A stretch of 64,000 nt of DNA from Methylotenera sp. (GCF_029945705.1 NZ_JAQSDC010000043.1:1-64000), one strand, 5' to 3'. Shown: positions 20,399 through 31,537, numbered from the stretch's first letter. The notes: generated from the letters alone by a model not told the origin. A program made the numbers and translations.

Positions 20399-21256
20399 AT
20401 GCGCTTAGACGACGAACGTGAAAGTAGTAATGTAGAAGATAGACGTGGCAGCGGTGGTAGAATGCCCATTGGTGGAAAAAGCATAGGTATTGGCACTATC
20501 GCAATTGCCTTAGTTGCTATGTATTTTGGTGTTGACCCGTCTGTAGTGCTGAATATAGGACAAGGTCTGCAACAGCAAGCGCCAGTTGAAGCTAAAGCCA
20601 TTCCAGCAGATGACCCAATGGCTAAGTTTGTAGCTAAAGTACTTGCTAGCACTGAGGATACATGGGGCAAGATTTTTGAAGCGTCTGGTCAACAATATCC
20701 CGCACCAAAACTGGTGCTATTTAATGGTCAAACTCCCACTGCTTGTGGTTCTGGGCAGGCTGCAATGGGACCGTTTTATTGTCCAGGTGACCAAAAAGTC
20801 TACATTGATTTAGCTTTCTATAATGAAATGAAAACGCGTTTTCACGCGCCAGGTGACTTCGCCCAAGCTTATGTAATTGCCCATGAAGTCGGCCATCACA
20901 TTCAAAACATCACTGGCATTTCAGACAAAGTGCAACAAGCACGTCAAAGCGCGCGTAGTGAGGCACAGTCAAATCAATATTCAGTAAGGTTAGAGTTACA
21001 GGCAGATTGCTATGCTGGCGTTTGGGCAAATCGTGCGGATGGCGCAGATCGTATTTTAGAAGCCGGTGATGTGGAAGAGGCCATGACCGCTGCGGCGGCG
21101 ATTGGTGATGATGCCTTGCAAAAGCAAGCGCAAGGTTATGCCGTGCCTGATAGCTTTACTCACGGTACGTCTGCACAACGTACACATTGGTTTAATCAAG
21201 GTTTAAGCACAGGTGATATTAAAAAGTGCGATACCTTTAGTACGCAATCCATTTAG
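20399..21256 (+). CDS. Neutral zinc metallopeptidase family protein (YpfJ-like)
   Basis: A 285-residue protein of the putative neutral zinc metallopeptidase family (Pfam Zn_peptidase). The N-terminus starts MRLDDERESSNVEDRRG, followed by one membrane helix (about 28-45) and a C-terminal domain with the zinc-binding HEVGH (162-166) and a downstream ELQADCYAG segment supplying the third ligand. Family members are membrane-anchored; the substrate is not established. The next gene is 42 bp downstream on the same strand, so co-transcription is possible. Confidence 0.9.
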   Translation: MRLDDERESSNVEDRRGSGGRMPIGGKSIGIGTIAIALVAMYFGVDPSVVLNIGQGLQQQAPVEAKAIPADDPMAKFVAKVLASTEDTWGKIFEASGQQYPAPKLVLFNGQTPTACGSGQAAMGPFYCPGDQKVYIDLAFYNEMKTRFHAPGDFAQAYVIAHEVGHHIQNITGISDKVQQARQSARSEAQSNQYSVRLELQADCYAGVWANRADGADRILEAGDVEEAMTAAAAIGDDALQKQAQGYAVPDSFTHGTSAQRTHWFNQGLSTGDIKKCDTFSTQSI

Positions 21257-21298
21257 CTTGGTTTTGGCTTAGTAGCAGCGATTAATTACAGAATATTT

Positions 21299-21874
21299 AT
21301 GCAAACACCAGACCATGATTTAACAGAGCATTGTATTGATTCACAGACTATTGCTTCGGGTGGCATGCTCACGGTGAAACGCGACCAAGTTCGTTTACCT
21401 AATGGCCATACCAGTCAGCGTGAATATGTCACGCATCCCGGCGCTGTCTTGGTTGTGCCGATTCTCCCTAATGGCAATATCGTACTAGAAAAGCAGTTTC
21501 GCTATCCATTGCATCAGGTGTTTATTGAGCTGCCAGCAGGAAAAATTGATGCAGGTGAAGATACATTAGTAACTGGCAAGCGTGAGCTTGAAGAGGAAAC
21601 GGGCTACACCGCAAGTCATTGGGTGAGCTTGGGGTATCAACACCCTTGTATTGGTTACTCCAACGAAGTGATTCATACTTACTTAGCGCATGGTTTGATT
21701 GCTGGGGAGCACTTTCGCGATGATGACGAATCTTTAATTGTTTTTGAAGAAAGCCTAGCTAATTGTTTAAGCATGACACAAGCGGGTGAAATTACCGATG
21801 GAAAAACGATTATTGCTTTGTTTCTAACAGAAAAATATTTGGCGCTTAATCCAAATTTACTCCAGTCTGAATAG
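21299..21874 (+). CDS. NUDIX hydrolase, ADP-ribose pyrophosphatase-like
   Basis: A 191-residue NUDIX protein. The box GX5EX7REUXEEXGU is complete at residues 81-103 (GKIDAGEDTLVTGKRELEEE...). The preceding VFIELPAGK and the strand EYVTHPGAVLVVPIL are those of the ADP-ribose pyrophosphatase subgroup, which hydrolyses ADP-ribose to AMP and ribose 5-phosphate. Substrate preference is inferred from subgroup resemblance only. Confidence 0.88.
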   Translation: MQTPDHDLTEHCIDSQTIASGGMLTVKRDQVRLPNGHTSQREYVTHPGAVLVVPILPNGNIVLEKQFRYPLHQVFIELPAGKIDAGEDTLVTGKRELEEETGYTASHWVSLGYQHPCIGYSNEVIHTYLAHGLIAGEHFRDDDESLIVFEESLANCLSMTQAGEITDGKTIIALFLTEKYLALNPNLLQSE

Positions 21875-21881
21875 TTAAACT

Positions 21882-22739
21882 ATGGCAAAAGTGCTTATTG
21901 TTGGGTGCGGTGATTTAGGCGGTACGGTTGCTAAACAGTTATCGGCTATGGATATTCAAGTAACGGGCGTAAGACGCAGTGATGCTGCCATGAATGGTGT
22001 GAAAATTATTCAAGCCGACATTACCGACTCCGCCAGTTTAGAGGTTCTTAAGTCCATTCAGCCTGACATTCTCATCTATTGTGTCGCTGCTAATGGTCAA
22101 ACTGATGAGCAATACAAGGCGAATTACGTCGACGGACTTTGCAATGTGTTAGCTACGCAATCAGAAAACAAAAATCTGAAACATGTATTTTTTGTCTCTA
22201 GTACGCGCGTATACGGGCAAAAAAACGATGCTCTTTTAGATGAGTCAATACCTGCGATAGCTAGCGACTTTGGAGGTGACCGTTTGTTGGAAGCAGAAGC
22301 GCTGTTAAATAAACTTTCATGTAATACCACAGTGTTAAGGCTTTCTGGAATTTACGGCGCGGGTCGTTTACGCATGATTAACTTAGCAAAATCGCCACAA
22401 AATTGGCCTGCACAAAATAGTTGGTCTAACCGCATTCATAAAGACGATGCGGCAGCTTTTATGGTGTTTTTGGTGCAGCAGGCCTTGGCAAGCAAACCTA
22501 TTGCAACTTGTTACATCGTGACTGATTCTAAACCAAGTAGTCAGTATGAAGTATTGAGCTGGATTGCGAATCAAATGCAGATGAATAGCGACGTCATAAC
22601 GCCGGCTATAGAAGGTGGTAAACGGTTAAGCAATCACTCTATGTTAAGCACTGGTTTTCAATTGCAATATCCTGACTTTATGGCGGGCTACAAGGCACTG
22701 TTGGCTATAACGGCAAGCATGGATTCAGATTTAGTATGA
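21882..22739 (+). CDS. NAD(P)-dependent SDR-family protein (YeeZ-like)
   Basis: A 285-residue extended short-chain dehydrogenase/epimerase-like protein. The N-terminal Rossmann motif is VLIVGCGDLGG, and a RVYG segment (STRVYGQKNDA) carries the catalytic Tyr, though the usual YxxxK Lys is replaced by Asn-Asp context. LSGIYGAGRLRM is typical of the YeeZ/NAD-dependent epimerase group of unknown substrate. It lies 7 bp after the NUDIX gene and overlaps the next gene by 4 bp (ATGA), so these are one operon. Confidence 0.75.
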   Translation: MAKVLIVGCGDLGGTVAKQLSAMDIQVTGVRRSDAAMNGVKIIQADITDSASLEVLKSIQPDILIYCVAANGQTDEQYKANYVDGLCNVLATQSENKNLKHVFFVSSTRVYGQKNDALLDESIPAIASDFGGDRLLEAEALLNKLSCNTTVLRLSGIYGAGRLRMINLAKSPQNWPAQNSWSNRIHKDDAAAFMVFLVQQALASKPIATCYIVTDSKPSSQYEVLSWIANQMQMNSDVITPAIEGGKRLSNHSMLSTGFQLQYPDFMAGYKALLAITASMDSDLV

Positions 22740-24082
22740 GATTTCTGATTACTTTTAATATTCTATTGTGTTGCTTGTTTGCAAGCCCAGCCTCTGCACA
22801 TGAAGATTTTAATGTCTGGCTTAAGGACTTGAAAAAAGAGGCTATCAGCGTAGGTATTAATGAAAAAACTGCCAGCGCTATCGTGAATCATGTGGAAATA
22901 TTACCTAATGTTATTGAGCTGGATCGTGCCCAACCAGAGTTTGTTAGCCCGTTTCTAGATTATTATCAGCGACGTGTAGATACGCTCAAAATTACGGAAG
23001 GTCGAAAGCTCCTTGTTCAACATGCCGACTTGCTTGATAAAATCGAGGGGCAATATGGTGTACCTAAAGCATTGTTAGTCGCGTTTTGGGGAATGGAAAC
23101 TAATTATGGCCGCTATCAAGGCAATATTGATACCTTATCTGCCTTAGCTACCTTAGCATACGATGGACGACGTGCCAGCTTCTTTCGCAATCAGCTTATA
23201 GATGCAATGCGCATGGTAGATACAGGCAATGCTAATACGGAGCTATTTGTAGGTTCATGGGCTGGCGCATTCGGCAATATGCAGTTTATGCCAACTACTT
23301 TTGTCACTTATGCCGTAGACGGTGACGGCGATAAGAAAATAGATGTCATCAACTCTCATGCTGATGCATTTGCATCAGCTGCCAATTATTTATCCCAAGT
23401 CGGTTGGCAAAAGGGTCAGCCCGCAATGGTAGAGGTGCAATTACCAGCAGATTTTGAATGGCAAAACGCGCAATACACTTTAAGAAAGCCTGTAAGTGAA
23501 TGGCGTAAGCTAGGCGTAAATACTATGCAAGCTAGCAATTTATCCGCTCCAGGGGGATTGACACAGGTGCGTAGTACAAACAAAAAGATTAAAAACAAAA
23601 AGAATCAATCAAACTTACATCAGATTAACTTTAAAACAAAAAGCGCCACTACTGCATTGACTAGCGCTCAAACCTTAGACCCTACTAAATCGGCGCTTCC
23701 CAATGTATCAGGGCAAGCCGCTATTCTCTTACCGCAAGGTTGGCGCGGCCCAGCTTTTATGGTGTTTGATAATTTTGATGCGGTCATGGATTGGAATCGC
23801 TCAATCAATTATGCACTCTCAGTAGTGCAGTTAGCCAAACGCCTTAATGGCGAGCCGCATATATTGGGCGGTCAATTTGCCGAACTTGGCGCCTTATCAT
23901 TTCAGCAAATGAAAGCATTGCAAGTAGAGTTAAATAATCATGGATATGATGCTGGGGAGCCAGATGGCTTCCCAGGCATCCGTACACAAGAAGCGGTGAG
24001 AGCATTTCAGTTAGCACAACGCTTGCCAGCAGATGGCTATGCCAGCCCAAATATTTTTAATTATCTAAAAGCAGCACAATAA
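22736..24082 (+). CDS. Lytic murein transglycosylase, MltB family with peptidoglycan-binding domain
   Basis: A 448-residue exported enzyme: signal peptide (1-21, ending ASA), an SLT/MltB domain with catalytic Glu121 in FWGMETNYGRYQG and GAFGNMQFMPTTF, then a C-terminal PG_binding_1 domain (about 385-447). It cleaves glycan strands to 1,6-anhydro-muropeptides in the periplasm. A Lys/Asn/Thr-rich stretch of about 50-60 residues (STNKKIKNKKNQSNLHQINF...) interrupts the catalytic region near residues 275-330 and looks like an insertion relative to homologues I remember. The start overlaps the SDR gene stop by 4 bp. Confidence 0.9.
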   Translation: MRFLITFNILLCCLFASPASAHEDFNVWLKDLKKEAISVGINEKTASAIVNHVEILPNVIELDRAQPEFVSPFLDYYQRRVDTLKITEGRKLLVQHADLLDKIEGQYGVPKALLVAFWGMETNYGRYQGNIDTLSALATLAYDGRRASFFRNQLIDAMRMVDTGNANTELFVGSWAGAFGNMQFMPTTFVTYAVDGDGDKKIDVINSHADAFASAANYLSQVGWQKGQPAMVEVQLPADFEWQNAQYTLRKPVSEWRKLGVNTMQASNLSAPGGLTQVRSTNKKIKNKKNQSNLHQINFKTKSATTALTSAQTLDPTKSALPNVSGQAAILLPQGWRGPAFMVFDNFDAVMDWNRSINYALSVVQLAKRLNGEPHILGGQFAELGALSFQQMKALQVELNNHGYDAGEPDGFPGIRTQEAVRAFQLAQRLPADGYASPNIFNYLKAAQ

Positions 24083-24208
24083 CAACTGCAATCGTTAATA
24101 ATATGTATATAACTTACGTTTGTTATTTGCGCCTAAGTCCACAATCAGCTAAAATCGCGCTTTGTTTGAATTTATACAAAATATATTCAAGCAACTGATT
24201 AAAATAAT

Positions 24209-24285
24209 AGGCGGTTAGCTCAGTTGGTTAGAGCGCTTGGTCGACATCCAAGAGGTCACCAGTTCGAATCTGGTACTGCCTACCA
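24209..24285 (+). tRNA. tRNA-Val (anticodon GAC)
   Basis: A 77-nt cloverleaf with encoded CCA. The acceptor stem AGGCGGT/ACTGCCT pairs fully with one G-U; D stem GCTC/GAGC; anticodon stem CTTGG/CCAAG; T stem ACCAG/CTGGT with loop TTCGAAT. The anticodon loop is TCGACAT, giving anticodon GAC (valine). Position 33 is C rather than the nearly universal U. A terminator follows 45 nt downstream. Confidence 0.93.
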
Positions 24286-24329
24286 AATTTTTAAGTATTG
24301 ATAATTAAAGTATGCTGAAAATTAAAGCC

Positions 24330-24357
24330 AAAGCCGTTAAATTAACGGCTTTTATTA
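24330..24357 (+). terminator. Intrinsic terminator after tRNA-Val
   Basis: Stem AAAGCCGT/ACGGCTTT (extendable into TTAA) followed by TTATTATTT. It lies between tRNA-Val and thrS, so it should end the tRNA transcript; it could also act in the thrS leader. Confidence 0.75.
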
Positions 24358-24373
24358 TTTAATAGGAAATAAT

Positions 24374-26281
24374 ATGCCTGTAATTCGCTTGCCTGATGGC
24401 TCAGAACGTAGTTTCGATGCCCCTGTTACCGTTGCAGATGTCGCTATGAATATAGGCGCTGGCTTAGCTAAGGCTGCGCTGGCAGGTAAAGTGAACGGCG
24501 TGCTAGTCGATACCTCTTATTTGATTAGTCAAGATGCTGAGCTTGCAATCATTACGGATAAAAACGAAGAGGGCATCGATGTTATTCGCCACTCAACCGC
24601 CCATTTGTTGGCTTATGCAGTTAAAGAACTATTCCCAGATGCGCAAGTGACTATTGGTCCAGTGATTGAAAATGGTTTTTTCTATGACTTTTCATACAAG
24701 CGTGCATTTACACCTGAAGATTTAGTCTCAATTGAAAAGAAAATGACTGAGCTTGCTAAAAAAGATGAGCAAGTGACACGTAAAGTATTGCCGCGCGATG
24801 ACGCTGTGAGTTATTTTAAATCTATTGGTGAGCATTACAAAGCTGAGATTATTGCTAGCATTCCAGCAGGTGAAGATGTTTCGCTGTATACCGAAGGTAA
24901 TTTTACCGATCTTTGTCGCGGTCCTCATGTGCCTAATACAGGTAAGTTAAAAGCTTTTAAATTGATGAAGCTAGCAGGGGCCTATTGGCGCGGCGATAGC
25001 AATAACGAGATGTTACAGCGTGTGTACGGCACGGCTTGGCGCAACAAAGAAGAGCTAGAAGCTTATTTATTCCAGCTAGAAGAAGCCGAAAAACGCGATC
25101 ATCGTAAATTGGGTAAGCAGCTTGATTACTTCCACATGCAAGATGATGCACCAGGGATGGTATTTTGGCATCCGCGTGGTTGGAGCATTTGGCAAGAAGT
25201 TGAGCAATACATGCGCAAAATGTTTCGTGATTATAACTATCAAGAAGTGCGTACACCTACCATTATGGATAGGACTTTGTGGGAGAAATCAGGGCATTGG
25301 CAGAATTACCGCGAAGGCATGTTTGTCACTTCATCTGAAAGTCGTGACTACGCAGTTAAGCCGATGAACTGCCCTGGACATGTGCAAATTTTCAATAGCA
25401 GTTTACATAGTTATCGTGATTTGCCACTACGCTTGGCTGAGTTCGGCTCATGTCATCGCAACGAACCATCAGGTTCACTACATGGTTTAATGCGCGTGCG
25501 TGGCTTTACGCAAGATGATGCACATATATTTTGTACTGAAGAGCAAGTTGAAACAGAAGTTGCCGACTTTATTAAGATGTTATATAGAGCCTATGGTGAT
25601 TTTGGTTTTAATGACGTATTAGTGAAGCTGTCTACTCGCCCTGAAAAGCGCATCGGTACTGATGCGGATTGGGATAAGGCGGAAACGTCTCTTGCAAATG
25701 CGCTGAAATTAAACAATCTTGATTTTGAATATCAGCCAGGAGAGGGCGCATTTTATGGCCCTAAGATTGAATTCACCCTTAAAGACTCTCTAGGCCGTTT
25801 GTGGCAGTGCGGTACGATTCAATTAGACCCTAACTTGCCAGAGCGTTTAGGCGCTGAGTATGTGGCGGAGGATAATAGCCGTAAACATCCTGTGATGTTG
25901 CATCGTGCTATTGTTGGTTCTATGGAGCGCTTCATCGGTATTTTGATTGAAAACTATGCAGGTGCAATGCCGCTCTGGTTGGCACCTGTGCAGGTAATGG
26001 TACTCAATATCTCTGAAAATCAAGCAGACTATGTGCGACAAGTAGTCGAAGTGCTAAAGAAAAATGGCATTAGATGCGAATTTGACTTGAGAAATGAGAA
26101 GATAACCTATAAAATACGCGAACATTCGATGCAGAAAATGCCTTACTTGTTAGTTGCGGGTGAGCGTGAGATGCAAACAGGACATGTAGCCGTGCGTACC
26201 AGAAAAGGCGAAGACTTAGGTTCTATGCCGATTGAAGCGTTAATTGAGCGCTTAAAAGCAGAGATTAAAACTAAAGTTTAA
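24374..26281 (+). CDS. thrS: Threonyl-tRNA synthetase
   Basis: A 635-residue class II aminoacyl-tRNA synthetase, the normal length. Order: TGS domain (1-60), editing domain with [16 protein letters not shown] (HxxxH) and the downstream Cys in [12 protein letters not shown], catalytic core with [12 protein letters not shown] and the motif-2 segment around [26 protein letters not shown], motif 3 in [17 protein letters not shown], and the C-terminal anticodon-binding domain. It charges tRNA-Thr and edits Ser-tRNA-Thr. First gene of the thrS-infC-rpmI-rplT-pheST-ihfA cluster; AGGAAAT lies before the ATG. Confidence 0.98.
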   Translation: MPVIRLPDGSERSFDAPVTVADVAMNIGAGLAKAALAGKVNGVLVDTSYLISQDAELAIITDKNEEGIDVIRHSTAHLLAYAVKELFPDAQVTIGPVIENGFFYDFSYKRAFTPEDLVSIEKKMTELAKKDEQVTRKVLPRDDAVSYFKSIGEHYKAEIIASIPAGEDVSLYTEGNFTDLCRGPHVPNTGKLKAFKLMKLAGAYWRGDSNNEMLQRVYGTAWRNKEELEAYLFQLEEAEKRDHRKLGKQLDYFHMQDDAPGMVFWHPRGWSIWQEVEQYMRKMFRDYNYQEVRTPTIMDRTLWEKSGHWQNYREGMFVTSSESRDYAVKPMNCPGHVQIFNSSLHSYRDLPLRLAEFGSCHRNEPSGSLHGLMRVRGFTQDDAHIFCTEEQVETEVADFIKMLYRAYGDFGFNDVLVKLSTRPEKRIGTDADWDKAETSLANALKLNNLDFEYQPGEGAFYGPKIEFTLKDSLGRLWQCGTIQLDPNLPERLGAEYVAEDNSRKHPVMLHRAIVGSMERFIGILIENYAGAMPLWLAPVQVMVLNISENQADYVRQVVEVLKKNGIRCEFDLRNEKITYKIREHSMQKMPYLLVAGEREMQTGHVAVRTRKGEDLGSMPIEALIERLKAEIKTKV

Positions 26282-26358
26282 GCTTACTTAAGGCCATTTG
26301 CAGTTGGTTTTAAGTTGATTTCTGAAAATGCGCGGCTTAACTATTTGGAGAATTTGAT

Positions 26359-26883
26359 ATAGCACAGGACAAAGAAACACGAATTAATGGCGATATTACA
26401 GGGTCGCAAGTTCGTTTGGTGGGCATAGAAGGCGAGCCTTTGGGTATAGTAACGTTAGCTGAGGCTTTTGCAAAAGCAGAGGAAGCTGATATTGACCTAG
26501 TGGAAATCGCACCGAATGCGGTGCCACCAGTGTGCAGATTGATGGATTACGGCAAATTTAAATATGCCGAAAGCAAGAAGCAGCACGAAGTTAAGCTTAA
26601 GCAAAAACAAGTGCAAGTAAAAGAAATTAAGTTTCGTCCTGGTACAGATGATGGCGATTATGCAATTAAAGTGCGTAATATTATTCGCTTTATTGAAGAT
26701 GGTGATAAAGCGAAAATCACCTTACGCTTTAGAGGTCGTGAGATTACCCACCAAGAGTTTGGTTTAGCCTTACTTAGACGTGTAGAAGCAGATACAAAAG
26801 AAGTGGCGCTTGTTGAGCAGTTTCCAAAAATGGAAGGTCGCCAAATGGTGATGGTGCTTGGCCCGCACAAAAAAATTAAGTAG
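26359..26883 (+). CDS. infC: Translation initiation factor IF-3, apparent AUA start
   Basis: The ORF track starts at the internal GTG (26416), which would remove about 19 conserved residues. Family-like sequence [20 protein letters not shown] is encoded in frame upstream, from an ATA at 26359. GGAG lies 8 nt before that ATA, the frame closes upstream at TAA 26338, and no ATG, GTG or TTG lies between. Translation therefore most likely begins at ATA, giving 174 residues. In E. coli infC the rare AUU start lets IF-3 repress its own mRNA by start-codon discrimination; the same logic would apply here. IF-3 binds the 30S subunit, blocks 50S joining and checks the initiator tRNA. Confidence 0.93.
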   Translation: MAQDKETRINGDITGSQVRLVGIEGEPLGIVTLAEAFAKAEEADIDLVEIAPNAVPPVCRLMDYGKFKYAESKKQHEVKLKQKQVQVKEIKFRPGTDDGDYAIKVRNIIRFIEDGDKAKITLRFRGREITHQEFGLALLRRVEADTKEVALVEQFPKMEGRQMVMVLGPHKKIK

Positions 26884-26965
26884 TAAAAAAGATGTAGTAA
26901 ACCCTAGAGTGATACGGCTAAACGGCATGCCTAAGCACTCATAACTTAAGTTCAAGGAGAACAAA

Positions 26966-27163
26966 ATGCCAAAAATGAAAACCAAGAGCGGTGCTAAAAA
27001 GCGCTTCAAATTCTTGGGTAACGGTAAAGTGAAACGTACTCACTCTCACTTACGCCATATCCTTACAAAAAAGACCACCAAGCAAAAGCGTAAACTACGC
27101 GGCACGGCGATCATCTCACCAACAGACGTCAAACGCGTTCGCGCAATGATGCCAACACGATAA
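26966..27163 (+). CDS. rpmI: 50S ribosomal protein L35
   Basis: A 65-residue, Lys/Arg-rich protein beginning [18 protein letters not shown] and ending [10 protein letters not shown], as L35 does. AAGGAG precedes the ATG. It sits between infC and rplT in the conserved order; in E. coli this segment is translationally repressed by L20. Confidence 0.98.
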   Translation: MPKMKTKSGAKKRFKFLGNGKVKRTHSHLRHILTKKTTKQKRKLRGTAIISPTDVKRVRAMMPTR

Positions 27164-27173
27164 GGAGACCGAT

Positions 27174-27533
27174 ATGCCTAGAGTAAAACGTGGTGTCATC
27201 GCTCGTGCAAGACACAAAAAAGTATTAAAAGCCGCTAAGGGTTATCGCGGTCGTCGTAAAAACGTTTACCGCGTTGCTAAGCAAGCGGTAATGAAAGCTG
27301 GTCAATATGCTTACCGTGACCGTCGTCAGAAAAAACGTCAGTTCCGCACATTGTGGATTGCACGTATCAATGCGGGTGCTCGTGAATTAGGCTTAACTTA
27401 TAGCCGTTTCATGAATGGTTTGAAAATTGCATCAGTTGAAGTGGATCGTAAAGTGCTTGCTGACTTAGCAGTATTTGATAAAGCAGCATTTGGCCAATTC
27501 GTAGAAATGGCAAAAAAAGCTTTAGCCGCTTAA
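27174..27533 (+). CDS. rplT: 50S ribosomal protein L20
   Basis: A 119-residue basic protein starting [19 protein letters not shown] with [20 protein letters not shown], the L20 signature. It is an early 23S rRNA assembly protein, and in other bacteria it feeds back on this operon. Ten bp after rpmI, with AAGGAG before the start. Confidence 0.98.
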   Translation: MPRVKRGVIARARHKKVLKAAKGYRGRRKNVYRVAKQAVMKAGQYAYRDRRQKKRQFRTLWIARINAGARELGLTYSRFMNGLKIASVEVDRKVLADLAVFDKAAFGQFVEMAKKALAA

Positions 27534-27577
27534 ATTGTAAAGTTTGAAATTTCAAACTTAAATTATCAAGTTTGAGT

Positions 27578-27606
27578 AAAAAAGAGGCCTCGGCCTCTTT
27601 TTTTTA
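27578..27606 (+). terminator. Intrinsic terminator after rplT
   Basis: A stem built from AAAAGAGGC/GCCTCTTTT with a CTCG-type tip is followed by eight or more T residues. A palindrome AGTTTGAAATTTCAAACT (27541-27558) lies just before it. It separates the IF3-L35-L20 transcript from pheST, or acts as a partial attenuator for it. Confidence 0.85.
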
Positions 27607-27612
27607 CTGTAA

Positions 27613-28671
<1,059 letters not shown>

Positions 28672-28714
28672 TATACCTAATAACAAACTTAAAATTTAAG
28701 GCCACAAAAGCATT

Positions 28715-31069
28715 ATGCAGTTTTCAGAAAATTGGTTACGAAGCCTTGTAAACACTGATTTAGATAGTCAGGCACTTAGTCATGCGCTCACAATGGCTGG
28801 ACTTGAGGTTGAAGAAATGCAGCCTGTAGCTGCGCCCTTTAGTAAAGTGGTTGTCGCTAAGATTTTATCTGCAGAAAAGCATCCTGATGCAGACCGTCTG
28901 CAAATATGCAAAGTCGACGTGGGCTTAGCTGAACCTTTGCAAATCGTATGCGGTGCAGCCAATGCACGTGTTGGTTTAATTGCTCCTTGTGCCATGGTAG
29001 GTGCTGAGTTACCTGGTATCTCAATTAAACAGGCTAAAGTACGTGGTGTAGAGTCTTTCGGTATGATGTGCTCGTCTAAAGAGCTTGGTATTAGTGCTGA
29101 AGCAACAGGTTTGCTAGAGTTAGATGAAAACGCTATCGTAGGTCAAAGTATTCGTGAGCATTTAGATCTTGATGATAATCTACTCACCTTGAAGTTAACG
29201 CCCAATCGCAGTGATTGCTTAAGTATTACAGGTATCGCACGTGATGTTGCCGCAATAACAGGCGCAGAAACACGTTTTGAAGCTATCGAAGCAGTAACTG
29301 CAATGCTTAAGTCAGCTAAAACTGTTATTGTGAGTGAAAAAACAGTCTGCCCACGCTATTGTGGTAGATTAATCAGCGGTGTCAATGCCAAGGCAAGTAC
29401 ACCTGATTGGATAATTAAGCGCATCGAACGCAGCGGTCTACGTAGTATTAGCGCACTAGTTGATGTCACTAATTATGTGTTGCTCGAATTAGGTCAACCT
29501 ATGCATGCTTTTGATGCGGCTAAGTTAAATGGCGATATTACAGTTCGCTTTGCTAATGTCAATGAGTCACTAAGCTTGCTCAATGATCAGACTATACAAT
29601 TGAAATCTGACGACTTAGTCATTGCAGATGCAAATGGCGCAGTAGCGCTTGCAGGCATTATGGGCGGTAAACTGACCTCTGTAGATGATGCAACAACCGA
29701 AATTTTCTTAGAAAGTGCTTTTTTTACGCCTTCTGTTATCGCTGGTAAGGCACGTAGATTGGGTTTAAGTACCGATTCCTCTTACCGTTTTGAGCGTGGT
29801 GTGGATTTTGGAAATACAAAAAACGCACTTGAATATGCTACCAAGCTGATTTTAGAAATTTGTGGTGGCCAAGCAGGTGAAGTGACTGAAGTTGTTGGTA
29901 GCTTACCAGTCCGACAGCCTGTCAAATTAAGAATGGCGCGCTTAATATCAGTCTTAGGTATTCCATTTGAAGCGGGTAAAGTTGCACAACTGCTGACGCA
30001 GCTTGGCTTTGACTTCACAGAAGTGAACAGCATATTTACTGTTGTGCCACCAAGCTATCGATTTGACATAAATATTGAAGAAGATTTAATCGAAGAAATT
30101 GCTCGTTTGCATGGCTATGACCATATTCCTGCAATCGCGCCAGTGGCCAATTTACTCATGCTTTCAGCGCCTGAAGCTAGATTACATCAAAACAAGCTAC
30201 GCGATAGTTTAGTGGCGGTCGGCTACCAAGAGGTTGTGAATTACAGTTTTGTCGATGAGAGCTGGGAGCGAGATTTGTTAGGCAATGCTGCGCCTATCAA
30301 GCTTCAAAATCCGATTGCAAGCAACTTGAGCGTGATGCGTACTAGTTTATGGGGCGGCTTGCTTGATACCTTAGCGTATAACTTGAACCGTAAGCAAGAC
30401 AGGGCATTCTTGTTTGAAATTGGTGCAGTGTATTTTAAACAGGCCAATAGCTTTGTTGAAACTACACGCGTTTCAGGTCTCGCTTACGGCAGCACAAAGC
30501 CTGAGCAATGGGCTGCCGATAGCGCTGATATAGACTTTTTTGAAGTGAAAGCGCATGTTGATAGATTAGTAGGTGCTAAAGCGACCTATGAAAAGGCTGA
30601 ACACAGCGCTTTGCATCCAGGACAAACAGCACAAATTCTACTTGATGGTAAAGTGATTGGCTGGCTAGGTAAACTGCATCCAAAATGGCAGCAACAATAC
30701 AGCTTAACGAAAGCAACCTATTTATTTGAGTTAGATTTAGAGGCAATATCTAATCATCAAATACCAACTTACCAAGAAGTTTCTAAACTGCTACCAATTC
30801 GTCGCGATTTGGCAGTCGTTTTGGATGAAAATATTGCAGTAGGTGAGGTGTTAAATGCAATAACAAAAGCCGAAATTCCATTGATAATTGACGTGGCATT
30901 ATTTGATTTATATCAAGGTCAAGGTGTCGCTGAAAATAAAAAAAGCCTTGCATTATCAGTACTTATGCACGATACTCAGAAAACATTAACTGATAGTGAT
31001 GCCGACACAACCATTACTATTCTGCTACAATTATTACAAAATCAATTTGCTGCAACACTTAGAAATTAG
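28715..31069 (+). CDS. pheT: Phenylalanyl-tRNA synthetase beta subunit
   Basis: A 784-residue subunit with the family's order: tRNA-binding OB domain (about 39-150, KHPDADRLQICKVDVG), B3/4 editing domain (about 210-370), B5 domain (400-470), core-like domain, and the C-terminal anticodon-binding domain (about 690-784, SKLLPIRRDLAVVLDE). It removes mischarged Tyr from tRNA-Phe and supports the alpha subunit. It lies 43 bp after pheS. Confidence 0.98.
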   Translation: MQFSENWLRSLVNTDLDSQALSHALTMAGLEVEEMQPVAAPFSKVVVAKILSAEKHPDADRLQICKVDVGLAEPLQIVCGAANARVGLIAPCAMVGAELPGISIKQAKVRGVESFGMMCSSKELGISAEATGLLELDENAIVGQSIREHLDLDDNLLTLKLTPNRSDCLSITGIARDVAAITGAETRFEAIEAVTAMLKSAKTVIVSEKTVCPRYCGRLISGVNAKASTPDWIIKRIERSGLRSISALVDVTNYVLLELGQPMHAFDAAKLNGDITVRFANVNESLSLLNDQTIQLKSDDLVIADANGAVALAGIMGGKLTSVDDATTEIFLESAFFTPSVIAGKARRLGLSTDSSYRFERGVDFGNTKNALEYATKLILEICGGQAGEVTEVVGSLPVRQPVKLRMARLISVLGIPFEAGKVAQLLTQLGFDFTEVNSIFTVVPPSYRFDINIEEDLIEEIARLHGYDHIPAIAPVANLLMLSAPEARLHQNKLRDSLVAVGYQEVVNYSFVDESWERDLLGNAAPIKLQNPIASNLSVMRTSLWGGLLDTLAYNLNRKQDRAFLFEIGAVYFKQANSFVETTRVSGLAYGSTKPEQWAADSADIDFFEVKAHVDRLVGAKATYEKAEHSALHPGQTAQILLDGKVIGWLGKLHPKWQQQYSLTKATYLFELDLEAISNHQIPTYQEVSKLLPIRRDLAVVLDENIAVGEVLNAITKAEIPLIIDVALFDLYQGQGVAENKKSLALSVLMHDTQKTLTDSDADTTITILLQLLQNQFAATLRN

Positions 31070-31217
31070 ATCAAAAAACTATATGACTTGATTTTAATTG
31101 TGATTAAATTTTAAGTGTTGGATTTGTTTATTTAGTCGCTTTGTAAATTTAACTTATTAAAATAATAATCTGTACATTAAAAAAAGCTCAAAAGCTAGAA
31201 ATGAAATGGGAGTGGGT

Positions 31218-31511
31218 ATGACATTAACAAAAGCTGAACTTGCTGATTTACTCTATGAGCAAGTTGGGTTAAATAAACGTGAAGCCAAAGATATGGTTGA
31301 AGCATTTTTTGAAGAGGTGCGTATTGCGTTAGAAACTGGTGATAGTGTGAAGTTATCAGGATTTGGTAATTTTGAATTACGCAAGAAATCGGAGCGTCCA
31401 GGCCGTAACCCTAAAACTGGCGAAGAAATACCAATTACAGCACGTCGTGTAGTGACTTTTCATGCGAGCCAAAAGTTAAAAAGTAAAGTAGAAGCAAATT
31501 ACCTTAACTAA
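31218..31511 (+). CDS. ihfA: Integration host factor alpha subunit
   Basis: A 97-residue HU/IHF-fold DNA-bending protein starting [34 protein letters not shown], with the arm [26 protein letters not shown] that wraps DNA. The ORF track's ATG at 31206 would add four residues, but GGGAG sits just before the 31218 ATG and the alignment with IHF-alpha begins there. IHF bends DNA about 160 degrees at specific sites, including sigma-54 flagellar promoters in many bacteria. The pheT-ihfA order is conserved. Confidence 0.96.
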   Translation: MTLTKAELADLLYEQVGLNKREAKDMVEAFFEEVRIALETGDSVKLSGFGNFELRKKSERPGRNPKTGEEIPITARRVVTFHASQKLKSKVEANYLN

Positions 31512-31537
31512 TTGAATGATTAAACAAGTTTAACAGT

